Origin: Microbacterium sp. cx-55
GTDB taxonomy: Bacteria > Actinomycetota > Actinomycetes > Actinomycetales > Microbacteriaceae
Direction of reading: 5' to 3'
Length of the DNA: 64,000 nucleotides
Assembly (NCBI RefSeq): GCF_021117345.1
Contig: NZ_CP088261.1
Location: 806,001-870,000 of the forward strand
Below, one piece after another: positions 27,556 through 36,466 of the stretch. A program made the position numbers and the translations under genes. The notes below the pieces were generated by a model. The model was not told where the DNA came from. It saw only the letters and a program-made list of their open reading frames with translations, and searched no databases. Each line of letters begins with the position of its first letter. Positions within the stretch are counted from its first letter, which is position 1.

Positions 27556-28428
27556 TTACTTGAGGAGCCGCGAGAGGCGGCGATCCGCCAGGATCTTGCC
27601 CCCGGTCTGGCAGGTCGCGCAGTACTCGAGCGAATTGTCGGCGAAGAAGACCGAACGCACCACGTCGCCGCACACCGGGCACGCCTCACCGCGCCGCCCG
27701 TGCACGCGCATCCCGCGGCGCTTGGCGTCCTTGAGGTCGGCCGGAGGTTTTCCGGATGCGGTCGCCACCGCATCCGTCAGCGTCTCGACGGTCGCCGCGT
27801 ACAGCGTGTCGATGTCGCCGTTCGAGAGCGTCGCGGCCAGCGCGTACGGAGACAGCCGCGCGACGTGCAGGATCTCGTCGGAGTAGGCGTTGCCGATGCC
27901 CGCGACGATCGACTGATCGCGGAGGACGCCCTTGATCTGCGTGCGCCGCCCGGCAAGCAGGCCCGCGAGCGTGTCGCGCGTGAAACCGGGCGCCAGCGGA
28001 TCGGGTCCCAGCCGCGCGATTCCCGGCACATCCGCGGGGGAGCGCGCCACGTACACCGCGAGCGACTTCTTGGTGCCGGCCTCGGTGAGATCGAAACCGG
28101 AGCCGTCGTCGAACCCCACGCGCAGCGCGATCGGTGTTCGACCGGGCTTCACGACGGTCGCCGGCATCGTGTCGTACCAGCGCAACCACCCCGCCTTCGC
28201 CAGGTGGAACACGAGATGCGCGTCAGCGTCCACCCCGAACACGTCGACGTCGAGGAACTTGCCGTGACGCTGCACCGCCCGCACCGTCGCACCGATGAGG
28301 CTCTCGATCGGGGGGTCGTAGGTCTTCAGAGCCGAGATCGCGACGATCTGCGCCTTCGTGATCTGCCGCCCGGGGAGGCGGCCGTTCAGGAACGCGACGA
28401 GACCTTCGACCTCCGGCATCTCCGGCAT
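27556..28428 (-). CDS. Fpg/Nei-family DNA glycosylase/AP lyase
   Basis: The 290-residue base-excision enzyme removes oxidised bases and nicks the strand. The catalytic N terminus is PEMPEVE after Met removal, with Pro as nucleophile. A conserved Lys is in QRHGKFLDV, the helix-two-turn-helix in QIKGVLRDQSIVAGIGNAYSDE, and the zinc finger in CPVCGD and YCATC near the C terminus. Such actinobacterial paralogues have unclear base preference, so no gene symbol is given. It is convergent with glpK and follows the acetyltransferase gene on the same strand after 38 bp. Confidence 0.9.
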   Translation of the reverse strand: MPEMPEVEGLVAFLNGRLPGRQITKAQIVAISALKTYDPPIESLIGATVRAVQRHGKFLDVDVFGVDADAHLVFHLAKAGWLRWYDTMPATVVKPGRTPIALRVGFDDGSGFDLTEAGTKKSLAVYVARSPADVPGIARLGPDPLAPGFTRDTLAGLLAGRRTQIKGVLRDQSIVAGIGNAYSDEILHVARLSPYALAATLSNGDIDTLYAATVETLTDAVATASGKPPADLKDAKRRGMRVHGRRGEACPVCGDVVRSVFFADNSLEYCATCQTGGKILADRRLSRLLK

Positions 28429-28466
28429 GGAGTCATCCTGTCACGTGCCGCCGACACCGGCCCGAC

Positions 28467-29033
28467 TCAGTCGAGGACCGGCCACGACTGCGGCGTGCGG
28501 TCATCGTCCGCGAGGAGGCCGGCGATCCAGCCGTCGCTCCGGACGCCCGTTCCGTTGCGCAGGACCGAACGCGACATCCCCTCGTACCGGAACCCGAGAG
28601 CCCGCGCGGCGCGGGCCGAACCGATGTTGCCGACGACGGCCCGCCATTCGATCCGGGCGAGGCGGAGTCCGTCGGGAGAGAACCCCCAGTCGATCACCGC
28701 ACGCGCCGCCTCCCGCACGACGCCGTCGCCTCGCGCCGCCGGGGCCGTCCAGTAGCCGAGCTCGCCGGCACCCGTCCCGTCGACGCGGTAGATGCCGATC
28801 GTGCCGACCAGGGCACCGTCGCGGTGGACGCCCCAGGTGAAATGCACACCGACCGCCCACTCCGCCGCGACCCGGTCGACGAACGCCTCGGCCAGTGAGC
28901 GCGGGTACGGCGAGGGCACGGTCGTGTAGCGCTGGATCTCCGCATCCTGGCACGCCGCATGGATCGCGTCGACGTCGTCGATCGTCGGCGCGAACAGCTC
29001 GAGACGGGCGGTGCGGAGCGTGACCGGTTCCAT
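28467..29033 (-). CDS. GNAT acetyltransferase (RimJ/RimL-like)
   Basis: The 188-residue protein has the layout of RimJ/RimL-type N-acetyltransferases: the start LRTARLELFAP, the acetyl-CoA region GELGYWTAPAARGDGVVREA, and VVGNIGSARAARALGFRYEG near the C terminus. Targets of this group include protein N termini and small amines; none can be named here. It is 49 bp after the dehydrogenase gene, with a hairpin between them, so it may have its own promoter. Confidence 0.82.
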   Translation of the reverse strand: MEPVTLRTARLELFAPTIDDVDAIHAACQDAEIQRYTTVPSPYPRSLAEAFVDRVAAEWAVGVHFTWGVHRDGALVGTIGIYRVDGTGAGELGYWTAPAARGDGVVREAARAVIDWGFSPDGLRLARIEWRAVVGNIGSARAARALGFRYEGMSRSVLRNGTGVRSDGWIAGLLADDDRTPQSWPVLD

Positions 29034-29042
29034 TCCGGCACC

Positions 29043-29078
29043 CTACCGGCCGGGCGCGCTCCGCATCCGGCCCCGTAG
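29043..29078 (-). terminator. Hairpin after the L-lactate-type dehydrogenase gene
   Basis: CTAC-C-GGCCGG pairs with CCGGCC-CC-GTAG around a 13-nt loop, 5 bp after the stop of the dehydrogenase gene on the minus strand. No T tract is present. Confidence 0.5.
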
Positions 29079-29082
29079 CAGA

Positions 29083-30345
29083 TCAGACCGTGATCGGGCT
29101 TCCCGACATCGTGCGCGGCGCGAGGCGCTGCAACTGCGTGACGTGTGACGGCGTGAGTTCGGCCAGTTCCGACACCTGCAGCAGCTTCATCGTGCGAACG
29201 ATCTGCTCGGTGAGGATCTCGATCGTGCGGTCCACGCCCTCGCGTCCGCCGGCCATCAGGCCGTAAAGGTAGGCGCGGCCGATGAGGGTGAACTTCGCCC
29301 CCATGGCGATGGATGCCACGATGTCGGCGCCGTTCATGATGCCCGTGTCGATCGTGATCTCGGTGTCTGCTCCGACCTCGCGGACGACCTCCGGCAGCAG
29401 GTGGAACGGCACGGGCGCGCGGTCGAGCTGGCGTCCGCCGTGGTTCGAGAGCACGATGCCGTCGACGCCGAGATCGACGAGTTTCCGGGAATCCTCGACG
29501 TTCTGCACGCCCTTCACGACGATCTTGCCCGGCCACATCGAGCGGATGATGTCGAGATCCTCGAACGAGATCGAGGGGTCCATGGCGGAGTCGAGCAACT
29601 CGCCGACCGTGCCGCCCGTCGTCGACAGCGACGCGAACTCGAGCTTCGGGGTCGTGAGGAAGTCGATCCACCACCAGGGGCGGGGGAGCGCGTCGAGGAT
29701 GGTGCCGACGCTCAGCTGCGGCGGGATCGAGAACCCGTTGCGCTTGTCGCGCAGCCGTGCACCGGCGACCGGGGTGTCGACGGTGAAGAACAGCGTGTCG
29801 AATCCCGCCTTCGCGGCGCGCTCGACTAGCGCGTACGAGATCTCGCGCTGGCGCATCACGTACAGCTGGAACCAGTTGCGGCCCGCGGGATTCGCGGCCT
29901 TCACGTCTTCGATCGAGGTCGTGCCGAGCGTCGACAGGGTGAAGGGGATGCCGGCCGCACCGGCCGCCCCCGCACCGGCGATCTCGCCCTCGGTCTGCAT
30001 GAGGCGCGTGAAGCCGGTCGGCGCGATTCCGAACGGCAGCGCGGACGGGCCGCCGAAGACGGTCGTGGAGGTGTCGACGTGCGACACGTCGCGCAGGATC
30101 GACGGGTGGAACTCGATGTCCTGGAAAGCCTGGCGGGCACGCGAGAGCGAGATCTCGCCGTCGGCGGCGCCATCCGTGTAGTCGAAGGCCGCGGTCGGGG
30201 TGCGGCGCTTGGCGATCCGCTGCAGATCCTCGATCGTGAGCGCCGAGGTGAGGCGACGGCGCTTGCCGTTCAGATCGGGCTTCTTGAACTGCATCAGTTC
30301 GAGGAGTTCGGCGGGGTTCGGCAGCTGCCGGCGGATGGCACTCAT
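29083..30345 (-). CDS. lldD: FMN-dependent alpha-hydroxy-acid dehydrogenase (L-lactate type)
   Basis: The 420-residue enzyme oxidises an L-2-hydroxy acid, most probably L-lactate to pyruvate, with electrons going to quinone. The TIM-barrel signature [12 protein letters not shown] holds the catalytic His and Arg (about residues 300-311). [24 protein letters not shown] and [10 protein letters not shown] are further FMN-site parts. ATG 30345 has AAGGA 6 bp upstream. The divergent GntR gene and a GGTCAGACC site between them match LldR-controlled lactate loci. Relatives act on mandelate or glycolate, so the substrate is likely but not certain. Confidence 0.87.
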   Translation of the reverse strand: MSAIRRQLPNPAELLELMQFKKPDLNGKRRRLTSALTIEDLQRIAKRRTPTAAFDYTDGAADGEISLSRARQAFQDIEFHPSILRDVSHVDTSTTVFGGPSALPFGIAPTGFTRLMQTEGEIAGAGAAGAAGIPFTLSTLGTTSIEDVKAANPAGRNWFQLYVMRQREISYALVERAAKAGFDTLFFTVDTPVAGARLRDKRNGFSIPPQLSVGTILDALPRPWWWIDFLTTPKLEFASLSTTGGTVGELLDSAMDPSISFEDLDIIRSMWPGKIVVKGVQNVEDSRKLVDLGVDGIVLSNHGGRQLDRAPVPFHLLPEVVREVGADTEITIDTGIMNGADIVASIAMGAKFTLIGRAYLYGLMAGGREGVDRTIEILTEQIVRTMKLLQVSELAELTPSHVTQLQRLAPRTMSGSPITV

Positions 30346-30391
30346 TGGCGTCCTTCGAGAGGGGGATTGCACGGCGCACCGCGCGGGTAGG

Positions 30392-30402
30392 TGGTCAGAC
30401 CT
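30392..30402. promoter_or_regulatory. GntR/FadR-type operator
   Basis: TGGTCAGACCT contains GGTC-A-GACC, the consensus of FadR-subfamily regulators such as LldR and PdhR. It lies between the divergent dehydrogenase and gntR genes, 47 bp from the first and 65 bp from the second, so the regulator may control both. Confidence 0.75.
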
Positions 30403-30466
30403 CTCTGCTAGAGTAGGGATGCGCCGTGGCTGAGTCAATCCGGGCCGTCGCGCGGAGGAGGACGAC

Positions 30467-31201
30467 GTGACCGACGTACGCAACCCGGCCTGGGCTCCCG
30501 TCATGCGCAGTCGCGCGCACGAGCTCGTGATTCAGGCGATCGAAGACCAGATCATGACCGGCGGACTGACGGTCGGTGATCCGCTGCCTCCCGAGCGTGA
30601 ACTCGCCTCCCGGCTCGAAGTGAGCCGCGCGGGAGTTCGCGAAGCCGTGCGCGTGCTCGAAGGGCAGGGCGTGCTGCGGTCGAGGGTCGGCTCCGGCGCC
30701 GAGGCCGGCACGTTCATCGCCGCACTCCCCGACGCCGCGCTCACCCGTTTCCTGCGCTTGCACGTCGCGCTCGCGAACTACCCGCTGGCCGACGTGGTCG
30801 ATGCGCGCGTGACGCTGGAGCGGTCGTCCGCGTCGTTCGCGGCGCGGAACGCGGATGCGGCCGCCCTGGCCCCCATCCGGGCCGCCCTCGACCGGGGCGC
30901 CGTCCCCGGGCTGTCGCTCGCCGAGTTCAACGACGCCGACACGGCGTTCCACGTCGCGATCGCCGAGGCGGGCGAGAACCGTCTGGTGGCCTCGATGACC
31001 GTCGCCATCCGGGAGTCGCTGAGCGCCCGCATCCTGGACGCGCTCGCCGACCACGCGGACTGGTCGGGCCTCGCAGCCCGGCTGCACGCGCAGCACGTCG
31101 AGCTGTTCGAAGCGATCAGCCGGCGTGATCCCGACGCCGCTGCGCGACTGGCGGAGGAGCACATCCGCTTCGCCGGCCAGGAACTCCCGCACGTTCCCTG
31201 A
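30467..31201 (+). CDS. FadR-subfamily GntR regulator (LldR-like)
   Basis: The 244-residue protein has an N-terminal winged helix with the GntR pattern [33 protein letters not shown] (about 40-72). The C-terminal all-helical FCD domain carries the metal-binding His/Asp pattern in [18 protein letters not shown] and [17 protein letters not shown] 30467 has GGAGGA upstream. Its divergence from the lactate-type dehydrogenase and the GGTCAGACC site make that gene the probable target. Confidence 0.88.
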   Translation: MTDVRNPAWAPVMRSRAHELVIQAIEDQIMTGGLTVGDPLPPERELASRLEVSRAGVREAVRVLEGQGVLRSRVGSGAEAGTFIAALPDAALTRFLRLHVALANYPLADVVDARVTLERSSASFAARNADAAALAPIRAALDRGAVPGLSLAEFNDADTAFHVAIAEAGENRLVASMTVAIRESLSARILDALADHADWSGLAARLHAQHVELFEAISRRDPDAAARLAEEHIRFAGQELPHVP

Positions 31202-31232
31202 GAGATCTGCGGCACGGCGAGTGCAGTCTGCT

Positions 31233-31295
31233 AACTCCTCCATACTCGACACCGCGGGCCCGCGGACCGGGTAAACGCACCGAAATGGAGGAGTT
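31233..31295. repeat. Family B palindrome on the upstream side of the DUF559/AbiEi-like gene
   Basis: The arms AACTCCTCCA and TGGAGGAGTT are exact, with an A-T pair extending them inward, and the length is 63 bp. The interior differs from the other copies and contains CCGCGGGCCCGCGG, a 14-bp perfect palindrome. It starts 32 bp after the gntR stop and ends 123 bp before the ATG chosen for the next gene. Confidence 0.9.
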
Positions 31296-31418
31296 GGCGT
31301 CGCGAGGGCGGCGGCACGGCGGCGGAAGTCGTCCTCCACAGGGCGAGTCACCCCGGAAGTTGTGCCGACAGGGCGCTTCGCGCGGGATGCAGCAGCCCGG
31401 ACTGCGCACGCTGGGAGG

Positions 31419-32306
31419 ATGTCAGCGTTCTTCGCCACCCCGTGCGTGTATTCGACTCGGGCGGATCTCCGTTCCGGCGGCTACACCGATTCGTCGATTG
31501 CACGGCTGTGTCGCGATGGTGAGGTGGTGCGAGTGCGGCGGGGTCGCTATGTCGATGCGAGCCTCCCCGCAGAGATCGTCGATGCCGCCCGCCTCGGCGG
31601 GCGGCTCGATTGCACGTCGCTGCTGCGCCTTCTCGGGGTCTTCGTCCTCGACGATGGTCGCCTCCACATCCAGATCGAGCGTGGGTCCAGCCGGCTTCCC
31701 CATCGGGGCACGAACGTCCACGCGCACTGGCGGACGACGGCCACCGCCAGCTCCGATCTGATCGTCGACCCGATCGAGGCGTTGGCCCAGGCATGCCGCT
31801 GCCTCGCTCCGCGCGCGGCGGTCGCCACGCTCGATAGCGCGTGGCATCTCGGGGTCGTCGACGAGGCGGGGATCAACGAGGTGTTCGCCCGGCTGCCGGG
31901 TCGGTTCCGGACGCTCCGGCGTCTCCTCGACCCGCGGAGCGAATCCGGACCCGAAACGCTCGTGCGGTTGATGCTTCGAGCGATGGGGGTTCGCGTCGAC
32001 GTACAGGCGTGGATTCCCGGTGTAGGCAGGGTCGATCTGCTCGTCGATGGCTGGCTCATCATCGAGTGCGACAGTCGCGCGTTCCACAGCGACTGGACCC
32101 AGCACCGCAACGACCGCCGCCGCGACAGCGCGTCGGCCGCGCGCGGCTACGTCACCCTGCGCCCCATCGCGGAGGACATCTTCGGGAACCCCGCCGACGT
32201 TCGCGCGGCCATCGCCGGGCTGCTGTCCGCGGGTCCGCCGCGTCGACGCCGCGCAAACTCCTCCAGAACGGGCCGCACGGCCGCTCTGCGACCCGCAACG
32301 GCGTGA
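31419..32306 (+). CDS. AbiEi-like N-terminal domain plus DUF559/Vsr-like nuclease domain protein
   Basis: The 295-residue protein has an N-terminal winged-helix-like AbiEi antitoxin-type domain (YTDSSIARLCRDGEVVRVRRGRYV, about residues 22-45). The C-terminal part has the PD-(D/E)XK/DUF559 pattern: Asp206 in GRVDLLV, Glu216 and Asp218 in LIIECDSRAFH, then HRNDRRRDSASAARGY. Such proteins are common in actinobacteria and unassigned. The start is unsure: ATG 31419 follows GGGAGG too closely, and GTG 31362 is an alternative. Its stop lies inside a family B palindrome, and another copy stands upstream, so the gene is bracketed by the same repeat. The last residues (from RRRRANSSRT) are translated from the repeat. 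Confidence 0.75.
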   Translation: MSAFFATPCVYSTRADLRSGGYTDSSIARLCRDGEVVRVRRGRYVDASLPAEIVDAARLGGRLDCTSLLRLLGVFVLDDGRLHIQIERGSSRLPHRGTNVHAHWRTTATASSDLIVDPIEALAQACRCLAPRAAVATLDSAWHLGVVDEAGINEVFARLPGRFRTLRRLLDPRSESGPETLVRLMLRAMGVRVDVQAWIPGVGRVDLLVDGWLIIECDSRAFHSDWTQHRNDRRRDSASAARGYVTLRPIAEDIFGNPADVRAAIAGLLSAGPPRRRRANSSRTGRTAALRPATA

Positions 32307-32318
32307 TCTGGAGGAGTT
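32256..32318. repeat. Family B palindrome on the downstream side, overlapping the stop
   Basis: The arms AACTCCTCCA and TGGAGGAGTT are exact and the length is again 63 bp, with the flank ATCGGGCGG resembling the 22450 and 22633 copies. The interior has GGGCCGCACGGCCGC. It includes the last 17 codons of the preceding gene and ends 29 bp before the stop of the convergent trpS, so it may also end transcription of both. Confidence 0.9.
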
Positions 32319-32347
32319 ATCGGGCGGCGGTGGCGCCCGAGCGGTGC

Positions 32348-33352
32348 TCAGCTGCGGCGGAGCAGCCCGATCCGGTCGTACACGTCGCCGAGAGTCTTGT
32401 TCGCGACGGATGCGGCGCGCTCCGCGTTCACGGCCAGCACACGGTCGAGCTCGGCCGGGTCGTCGAGCAACCCGAGCGCGCGCTCGCGCACCGGCCCGAA
32501 CTCGTTCACGACCACCTCGGCAAGACCCTTCTTGAAGTCGCCGTACCCGCGGCCCGCGTACTCGTCCTCGATCGAGGGGATCTGCCGGCCCGTGAGAGCC
32601 GCGTAGATGACGAGCAGGTTCGAGACGCCGGGCTTCAGCTCGCGGTCGAATCGCACCACGCCCTCCGAATCCGTCACCGCGCGCATGATCTTCTTCGCGC
32701 TCTTGGCCGGGTCGTCGAGCAGCCACAAAACGCCCGCGTCGGACTCGGCGGACTTCGACATCTTCGCGGTCGGGTTCTGCAGGTCGTAGATGCGCGCGGT
32801 GTCCTGCTGGATCACCGGCATCGGCACCTCGAATGTCTTCCCGTAGCGCGAGTTGAAGCGCTCGGCGAGGTCGCGGGTGAGTTCGACATGCTGCTTCTGA
32901 TCGTCGCCGACGGGCACGATGTTGGTCTGGTACAGCAGGATGTCGGAGGCCATCAGCACCGGGTAGGTGAACAGGCCGACGTTCGTGGCATCGGTGCCGT
33001 ACCGCTGCGACTTGTCTTTGAACTGCGTCATCCGCCCAGCCTCGCCGAAGCCCGTGATCGTCGACAGGATCCAGGCAAGCTCCGCGTGCGCGGGCACGTG
33101 CGACTGCACGTAGAGCGTCGACTTCGCCGGCTCGATGCCCGCCGCGATGTACTGCGCGGCGGTCCGGCGCGTCTTCTCCCGAAGCTCTGCGGGGTCGTTC
33201 GGCTGGGTCAGCGCGTGCAGGTCGACGACCGAGAAGAACGCATCGTAGGACTCCTGGAGATCCCGCCACTGCATCAGCGCACCGATGTAGTTGCCGATCT
33301 GAAGGGAATCGGCGGAAGGCTGCATTCCGGAGTACAGGCGCGCTTTGCTCAC
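32348..33352 (-). CDS. trpS: Tryptophanyl-tRNA synthetase
   Basis: The 334-residue class I enzyme charges tRNA-Trp. The HIGH-equivalent region is PSADSLQIGNYIGAL near the N terminus, and the KMSKS loop is AKMSKSAESDAG (about residue 200). GDDQKQHVELTRDLAERFN is a further family mark. I chose GTG 33352 because it places the start at the usual distance from LYSGMQPS; the frame runs further upstream only because of high GC. It is convergent with the bracketed nuclease-like gene. Confidence 0.94.
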   Translation of the reverse strand: MSKARLYSGMQPSADSLQIGNYIGALMQWRDLQESYDAFFSVVDLHALTQPNDPAELREKTRRTAAQYIAAGIEPAKSTLYVQSHVPAHAELAWILSTITGFGEAGRMTQFKDKSQRYGTDATNVGLFTYPVLMASDILLYQTNIVPVGDDQKQHVELTRDLAERFNSRYGKTFEVPMPVIQQDTARIYDLQNPTAKMSKSAESDAGVLWLLDDPAKSAKKIMRAVTDSEGVVRFDRELKPGVSNLLVIYAALTGRQIPSIEDEYAGRGYGDFKKGLAEVVVNEFGPVRERALGLLDDPAELDRVLAVNAERAASVANKTLGDVYDRIGLLRRS

Positions 33353-33479
33353 ACGGTCGATTCTATGCGGGACGGATGCGGCGCCCGCCCCGAGCCGTGC
33401 GGTACCCCGCCCGCGCACGGCGCCTGCCCCGCGCCCGCGCCGAACCCGCGCCTCGCCACCCGGCGCCCGGCGCGGTCGG

Positions 33480-34328
33480 TCAGCGCCCGATGCGGTAGTC
33501 CGCGATGACCGGGGCGTGGTCACTCCATCGCTCCGCGTAGGCAGCGGCACGAGCGACCCGATAGTCGCTGACCCGTGCAGCGAGGGCGGGGGAGGCCAGG
33601 TGGTAGTCGATCCGCCATCCGGTGTCGTTGTCGAACGCCTGGCCGCGGTTCGACCACCAGGTGTACGGGCCGTCGACCTCGCCGGCTGCGCGTCGGCCGA
33701 TGTCGACCCAGCCGATCCCCGGACCGACCGAGCCGTCGACTCCGGTGACGGATGCGCCGGCGTCGCCCAGGAACCGGTCGAAGTAGGCGCGCTCGGCGGG
33801 GAGGAACCCTGCCTTCTTGACGTTGCCCTTCCAGTTCTTGATGTCGAGTTCGCGGTGGCCGACGTTCAGGTCTCCCGTGACGAGGGCGAGCGCGTCGCTG
33901 TCGGAGAGCTGCGGCAGCCGCGCGCTCATCGCATCGAGGAACCCGTACTTGGCCTCTTGGCGGGGGGTACCCACTTCGCCCGAGTGCACGTAGGCGCTGA
34001 CGACGGTGAGCCGTTCGCCGTCGACTTCGAAGTCCGCCTCGATCCAGCGGCCGCGCGAATCGACGTCGTCATCGCCCAGGTCGATGCGCGAGTCGACGAT
34101 GGGCAGTCGGCTCGCGACGGCGACGCCCGAACGCCCCTTCGTGAGCGACTCGTCGTGCACGAGGTGCCATCCCGGAAGGGCATCCTCGAGGTGGACGCGC
34201 TCGGCGCGCACCTCTTGCAGGGTGAGGACGTCGACTCCGGCGGAATCGAGCCAGCCGGCCATTCCGTTCCGGACGGCGGCACGGATGCCGTTGACATTGA
34301 CAGAGGCGATGCGAACCGTTCGAGACAC
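33480..34328 (-). CDS. xthA: Exodeoxyribonuclease III / AP endonuclease
   Basis: The 282-residue enzyme nicks DNA at abasic sites and trims 3' ends. Active-site parts are SVNVNGIRAA, the metal Glu in LTLQEVRAE, GDLNVGHRELDIKN, WRIDYHLASP and the final SDHAPV. GTG 34328 has GGAGAG a few bases upstream; an in-frame start 30 bp earlier adds MSGAADTLES and is less likely. It precedes trpS on the same strand after 127 bp of GC-rich sequence. Confidence 0.92.
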   Translation of the reverse strand: MSRTVRIASVNVNGIRAAVRNGMAGWLDSAGVDVLTLQEVRAERVHLEDALPGWHLVHDESLTKGRSGVAVASRLPIVDSRIDLGDDDVDSRGRWIEADFEVDGERLTVVSAYVHSGEVGTPRQEAKYGFLDAMSARLPQLSDSDALALVTGDLNVGHRELDIKNWKGNVKKAGFLPAERAYFDRFLGDAGASVTGVDGSVGPGIGWVDIGRRAAGEVDGPYTWWSNRGQAFDNDTGWRIDYHLASPALAARVSDYRVARAAAYAERWSDHAPVIADYRIGR

Positions 34329-34398
34329 GCTCTCCAGCGTATCCGCCGCCCCCGACACGGCCCCGCGTCGCCCGAGACGACCCCCGCGGCCCCCGATG

Positions 34399-35628
34399 TC
34401 AGCTCAGCACGTCCCGCAATCGCAGCTGATCGGCGTCCGGACGCGGCGGCGCATCGAGCGCCCGAAGCTCGGCGATCGCGCGGCGGACGGCGCGCCGTGC
34501 CGCGGGGCGGCGCCACCACGGCGCGGACGCGAGTTCCGCGCGAGCATCGCGGAGATGGACGCCCGCGGCGATCCGGAGCGCGTGGCGTTCCCGTCGCTCG
34601 CGCTCCTCGGGCGAGATCTGCACAAGTGGCAGGTCGCGGTCGGACGTCTCGACCGCGATCCAGGCGGCGGCCACCAGGATCACAATGCCGTTGATCCGGA
34701 ACCACAGCAGGAAGCCGATGAAGATCGCGAACGTGGCGAGCAGCGGATTGCTCGGCGTGTACACGAGGAGGAGTCCGGCGCCGACCTGCAGCAGGGCCAG
34801 CGCACCGCCGCCGAGCAGCGAACCCGGCCAGATGCGTCGCCAGCGGAGCGACGTCCCGGTGAGGAAACGGAACAGGAGGGCGAGAGCCAGGGCGTTGATC
34901 GCGAAAGCGACGACCAGCGTCAGCACGCGCACCGAGATGTTCGAGGCGGTGGAGTCCGAGGTCCATCCGAACAGGGAGAAGACCAGATCGAGAGCCCACG
35001 TCGTCATCTGCACGAGAACGGAGCCCGCGACGAGCGCGACGCCGAATGCGAGCGCGGCGATCAGATCGCGTGCCTTCAGCAGCACGTAGCTGCGGCTGTC
35101 GTACGGCAGCCCGAAGGTGTCGCGCACCGCGCGGCGGGCGTAGGTCACGAACCCGATCGCCGTCCAGACGATGACGATCAGCGCGATGCCGCCGGTCACG
35201 GTGAGCAGGCTCGCCGAGCTGTCGGCGATCTCCTGCACCTGACCCGGCTTCACGAGCCCGTGCTCGCTGATGAGGTTCGGGATGTAGCTGTTGATGAGGT
35301 CGATCAGCTGCCCGACCGCCTGCGCGTCGCCGCCGAGCCAGACTCCCACGACCGCGAACGCCAGATAGATCGCGGCGAAGATCGTGAACAGCGACTGATA
35401 GCTGATCCCGGCCGCCAGGAGAAAACCGTTGTGCTGGAGGAAGTGGCGCCAGACCCGGATCGGCAGCCAGGCGAGGGTGCGCTGCGTCAGACGCGACGCG
35501 CGTTCGATCGGCTCATCGAAACGCTCACGGAGCTCCGCCTGACGCGCGTCCCAGCGTTCACGGAGCGACGGATCGGTCGCCGGCAGCGGGTGCGCCGCAT
35601 CCGGGTTCGGTCTGTCACTCACGCTCAC
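34399..35628 (-). CDS. YihY/BrkB-family inner-membrane protein
   Basis: The 409-residue protein has about six membrane helices after a charged N terminus. The family segment HNGFLLAAGISYQSLFTIFAA starts near residue 60, and FWAL-like PGSLLGGGALALLQVGAG and LLWFRINGIVILVAAAW follow. The Arg/Ala-rich C terminus (about 90 residues) is cytoplasmic and longer than in many relatives. The family was once called RNase BN but is now of unknown function. The start is uncertain between GTG 35628 and GTG 35622, neither with a clear ribosome site. Confidence 0.8.
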   Translation of the reverse strand: MSVSDRPNPDAAHPLPATDPSLRERWDARQAELRERFDEPIERASRLTQRTLAWLPIRVWRHFLQHNGFLLAAGISYQSLFTIFAAIYLAFAVVGVWLGGDAQAVGQLIDLINSYIPNLISEHGLVKPGQVQEIADSSASLLTVTGGIALIVIVWTAIGFVTYARRAVRDTFGLPYDSRSYVLLKARDLIAALAFGVALVAGSVLVQMTTWALDLVFSLFGWTSDSTASNISVRVLTLVVAFAINALALALLFRFLTGTSLRWRRIWPGSLLGGGALALLQVGAGLLLVYTPSNPLLATFAIFIGFLLWFRINGIVILVAAAWIAVETSDRDLPLVQISPEERERRERHALRIAAGVHLRDARAELASAPWWRRPAARRAVRRAIAELRALDAPPRPDADQLRLRDVLS

Positions 35629-35635
35629 AGAGTAG

Positions 35636-35673
35636 CGAGCGGGGGATGCCGCTTTCGCCGCATCCCCCGCTCG
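35636..35673 (-). terminator. Terminator hairpin of the sdh operon
   Basis: An inverted repeat with 14-bp perfect arms (CGAGCGGGGGATGC) and a 10-nt loop with TTT begins 11 bp after the sdhB stop on the minus strand, before the next gene on that strand. Confidence 0.72.
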
Positions 35674-35684
35674 TCGTCGGTGAC

Positions 35685-36464
35685 TCAACCGCGCAGGACT
35701 GCCTGCTTGACCTCGGCGATCGCCTGGGTCACCTGGATGCCGCGGGGGCACGCCTCGGTGCAGTTGAAGGTCGTGCGGCAGCGCCACACGCCTTCCTTGT
35801 CGTTGAGGATGTCGAGGCGCGCGTCGCCGGCGTCGTCGCGGGAGTCGAAGATGAAACGGTGCGCGTTCACGATCGCGGCCGGGCCGAAGTACTGGCCGTC
35901 GGTCCAGAACACGGGGCAGGACGAGGTGCACGCCGCGCACAGGATGCACTTCGTGGTGTCATCGAACCGCTCGCGCTCGGCGATGGTCTGCACGCGCTCC
36001 TTGCCCGGTTCGGGCTTCGACTTCGAGATCAGGAACGGCTGCACCTCGCGGAACGACGCGAAGAACGGGTCCATGTCGACGATGAGGTCCTTCTCCAGCG
36101 GAAGGCCCTTGATGGCTTCCACGTAGATGGGCTTCGAGATGTCGAGGTCCTTGATGAGGGTCTTGCACGCGAGGCGGTTGCGGCCGTTGATGCGCATCGC
36201 GTCGGAGCCGCAGATACCGTGGGCGCAGGAGCGGCGGAAGGCGAGCGTGCCGTCGACCTCCCACTTGATCTTGTGCAGGGCGTCCAGCACACGATCGGTC
36301 GAGAAGACCTCGACGTCGTAGTCCACCCAGCGCGGTTCGTCGTCGAGCTCGGGGTTGAACCGGCGCACGATGAAGGTGACGAGGAACGCCTGAATGCCGG
36401 AGTCGTTGATCTCCTGCACGTCCGTGCTCTGTGCCGTGGTTTCGGCGATCGCAGTGGCGGCCAT
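35685..36464 (-). CDS. sdhB: Succinate dehydrogenase iron-sulfur subunit
   Basis: The 259-residue subunit carries electrons from the flavin to quinone. It has the plant-type [2Fe-2S] motif SCAHGICGSDAM with a further Cys in NRLAC, then CILCAACTSSCP for the [4Fe-4S] cluster and CTEACPRGI for the [3Fe-4S] cluster. A 20-residue extension precedes the ferredoxin domain. ATG 36464 starts 3 bp before the sdhA stop is complete (overlap near 36467), and it is the last gene of sdhCDAB. Confidence 0.95.
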   Translation of the reverse strand: MAATAIAETTAQSTDVQEINDSGIQAFLVTFIVRRFNPELDDEPRWVDYDVEVFSTDRVLDALHKIKWEVDGTLAFRRSCAHGICGSDAMRINGRNRLACKTLIKDLDISKPIYVEAIKGLPLEKDLIVDMDPFFASFREVQPFLISKSKPEPGKERVQTIAERERFDDTTKCILCAACTSSCPVFWTDGQYFGPAAIVNAHRFIFDSRDDAGDARLDILNDKEGVWRCRTTFNCTEACPRGIQVTQAIAEVKQAVLRG

Positions 36465-36466
36465 GG

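Noticed and set aside
31419..32306. Type IV toxin-antitoxin (AbiE) system
   Set aside because: Only the AbiEi-like domain is present, fused to a nuclease-like domain; no AbiEii nucleotidyltransferase toxin gene adjoins this gene or the one at 59825.
22450..32318. Family B palindromes as integron attC sites, because arms run AAC...GTT
   Set aside because: The bases next to AAC and GTT do not fit the RYYYAAC/GTTRRRY core, there are no unpaired extrahelical bases of the usual kind, and no integrase gene is seen.
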